Shown here: piece after piece, positions 38,966 through 39,144 of the stretch
Layout: the number at the start of each line of letters is the position of its first letter
Numbering within the stretch: position 1 is the first letter of the stretch
Origin: Emiliania huxleyi CCMP1516
Lineage: Eukaryota > Haptophyta > Isochrysidales > Noelaerhabdaceae
DNA: 39,144 bases
Reading direction: 5' to 3'
NCBI RefSeq assembly: GCF_000372725.1
Contig: NW_005197990.1
Coordinates: 1 to 39,144, forward strand
Position numbers and translations under genes: made by a program
Notes under the pieces: generated by a model
What the model was told of the DNA's origin: nothing
The model's input: the letters and a program-made list of their open reading frames with translations, nothing else
The model's database searches: none

Positions 38966-39144
38966 AAATGTCCACAGAGAGTATACTGGTTGTGCTCAGG
39001 TTGTGCTACATCAACAGGGTGCAACTGAGGCTGCAACTAAGGGATGAAACAGCTTTGCAACTGCTGCCCAACTTTTGTTGTATGTTGATGGGCTGCATCT
39101 GCAGCCACCTGCCACCTTGGACACCTCGATACCTCAGACGCCTC

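Overview
This window is nuclear DNA from a GC-rich, intron-containing microbial eukaryote, most likely a haptophyte-type alga (inference). The evidence is short introns (about 50-200 nt) with both GT-AG and GC-AG borders, Ala/Pro/Gly-rich proteins, an F-box plus ankyrin-like 'WARxxGCPW' repeat protein, a leader on a carrier protein that resembles secondary-plastid targeting, and a dense load of transposon fragments. There are no operons. Most genes are on the + strand; the LOV-like gene and the carrier gene are on the - strand.

Layout. 0.6-1.65 kb: secreted 'DPH' protein, 3 exons, running into a repeat block. 2.1-4.66 kb: secreted C69-type dipeptidase with at least 5 exons. 5.4-9.45 kb: a multi-exon gene whose exons read as two PstS-like phosphate-binding domains, one transmembrane helix, an F-box-like motif and ankyrin-like repeats, which looks like a receptor fusion. 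10.1-11.6 kb (-): PAS/LOV-like protein lacking the photoactive cysteine. 11.6-14.5 kb: retroelement debris and a decayed conserved gene. 15.9-17.1 kb: intact coiled-coil protein. 17.2-20.2 kb: more element 3' ends and GC-rich sequence with no firm gene. 20.2-21.5 kb: phase-consistent multi-exon gene cut by a 100-N assembly gap. 21.6-26.15 kb: the largest copy of a dispersed mobile element. Its about 1450-codon ORF has motifs arranged as in a family A (Pol I/T7-like) polymerase, then an RNase H domain and a C-x2-C...H-x5-C zinc-like motif. 26.2-26.6 kb: hAT-like MITE inside another copy of that element. 27.3-27.8 kb: small ORF. 28.2-29.9 kb (-): three-repeat mitochondrial-carrier-family protein. 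30.5-30.8 kb: second fragment of the conserved gene family. 31.0 kb: tRNA-Leu(UAA). 31.3-36.55 kb: large Ala/Glu-rich multi-membrane protein. 37.0-37.5 kb: Cys-rich small protein. 38.1-39.1 kb: minisatellites.

The main results are (1) the mobile element with a polymerase-RNase H ORF and copies that are 5'-truncated, 5'-inverted or flanked by target-site duplications; (2) the PstS-PstS-TM-F-box-ankyrin gene; and (3) introns whose two splice sites carry direct repeats of up to 13 bp, as expected of recently gained introns. All gene models are read by eye from splice signals, frame continuity and motif memory; no alignment or database search was run.
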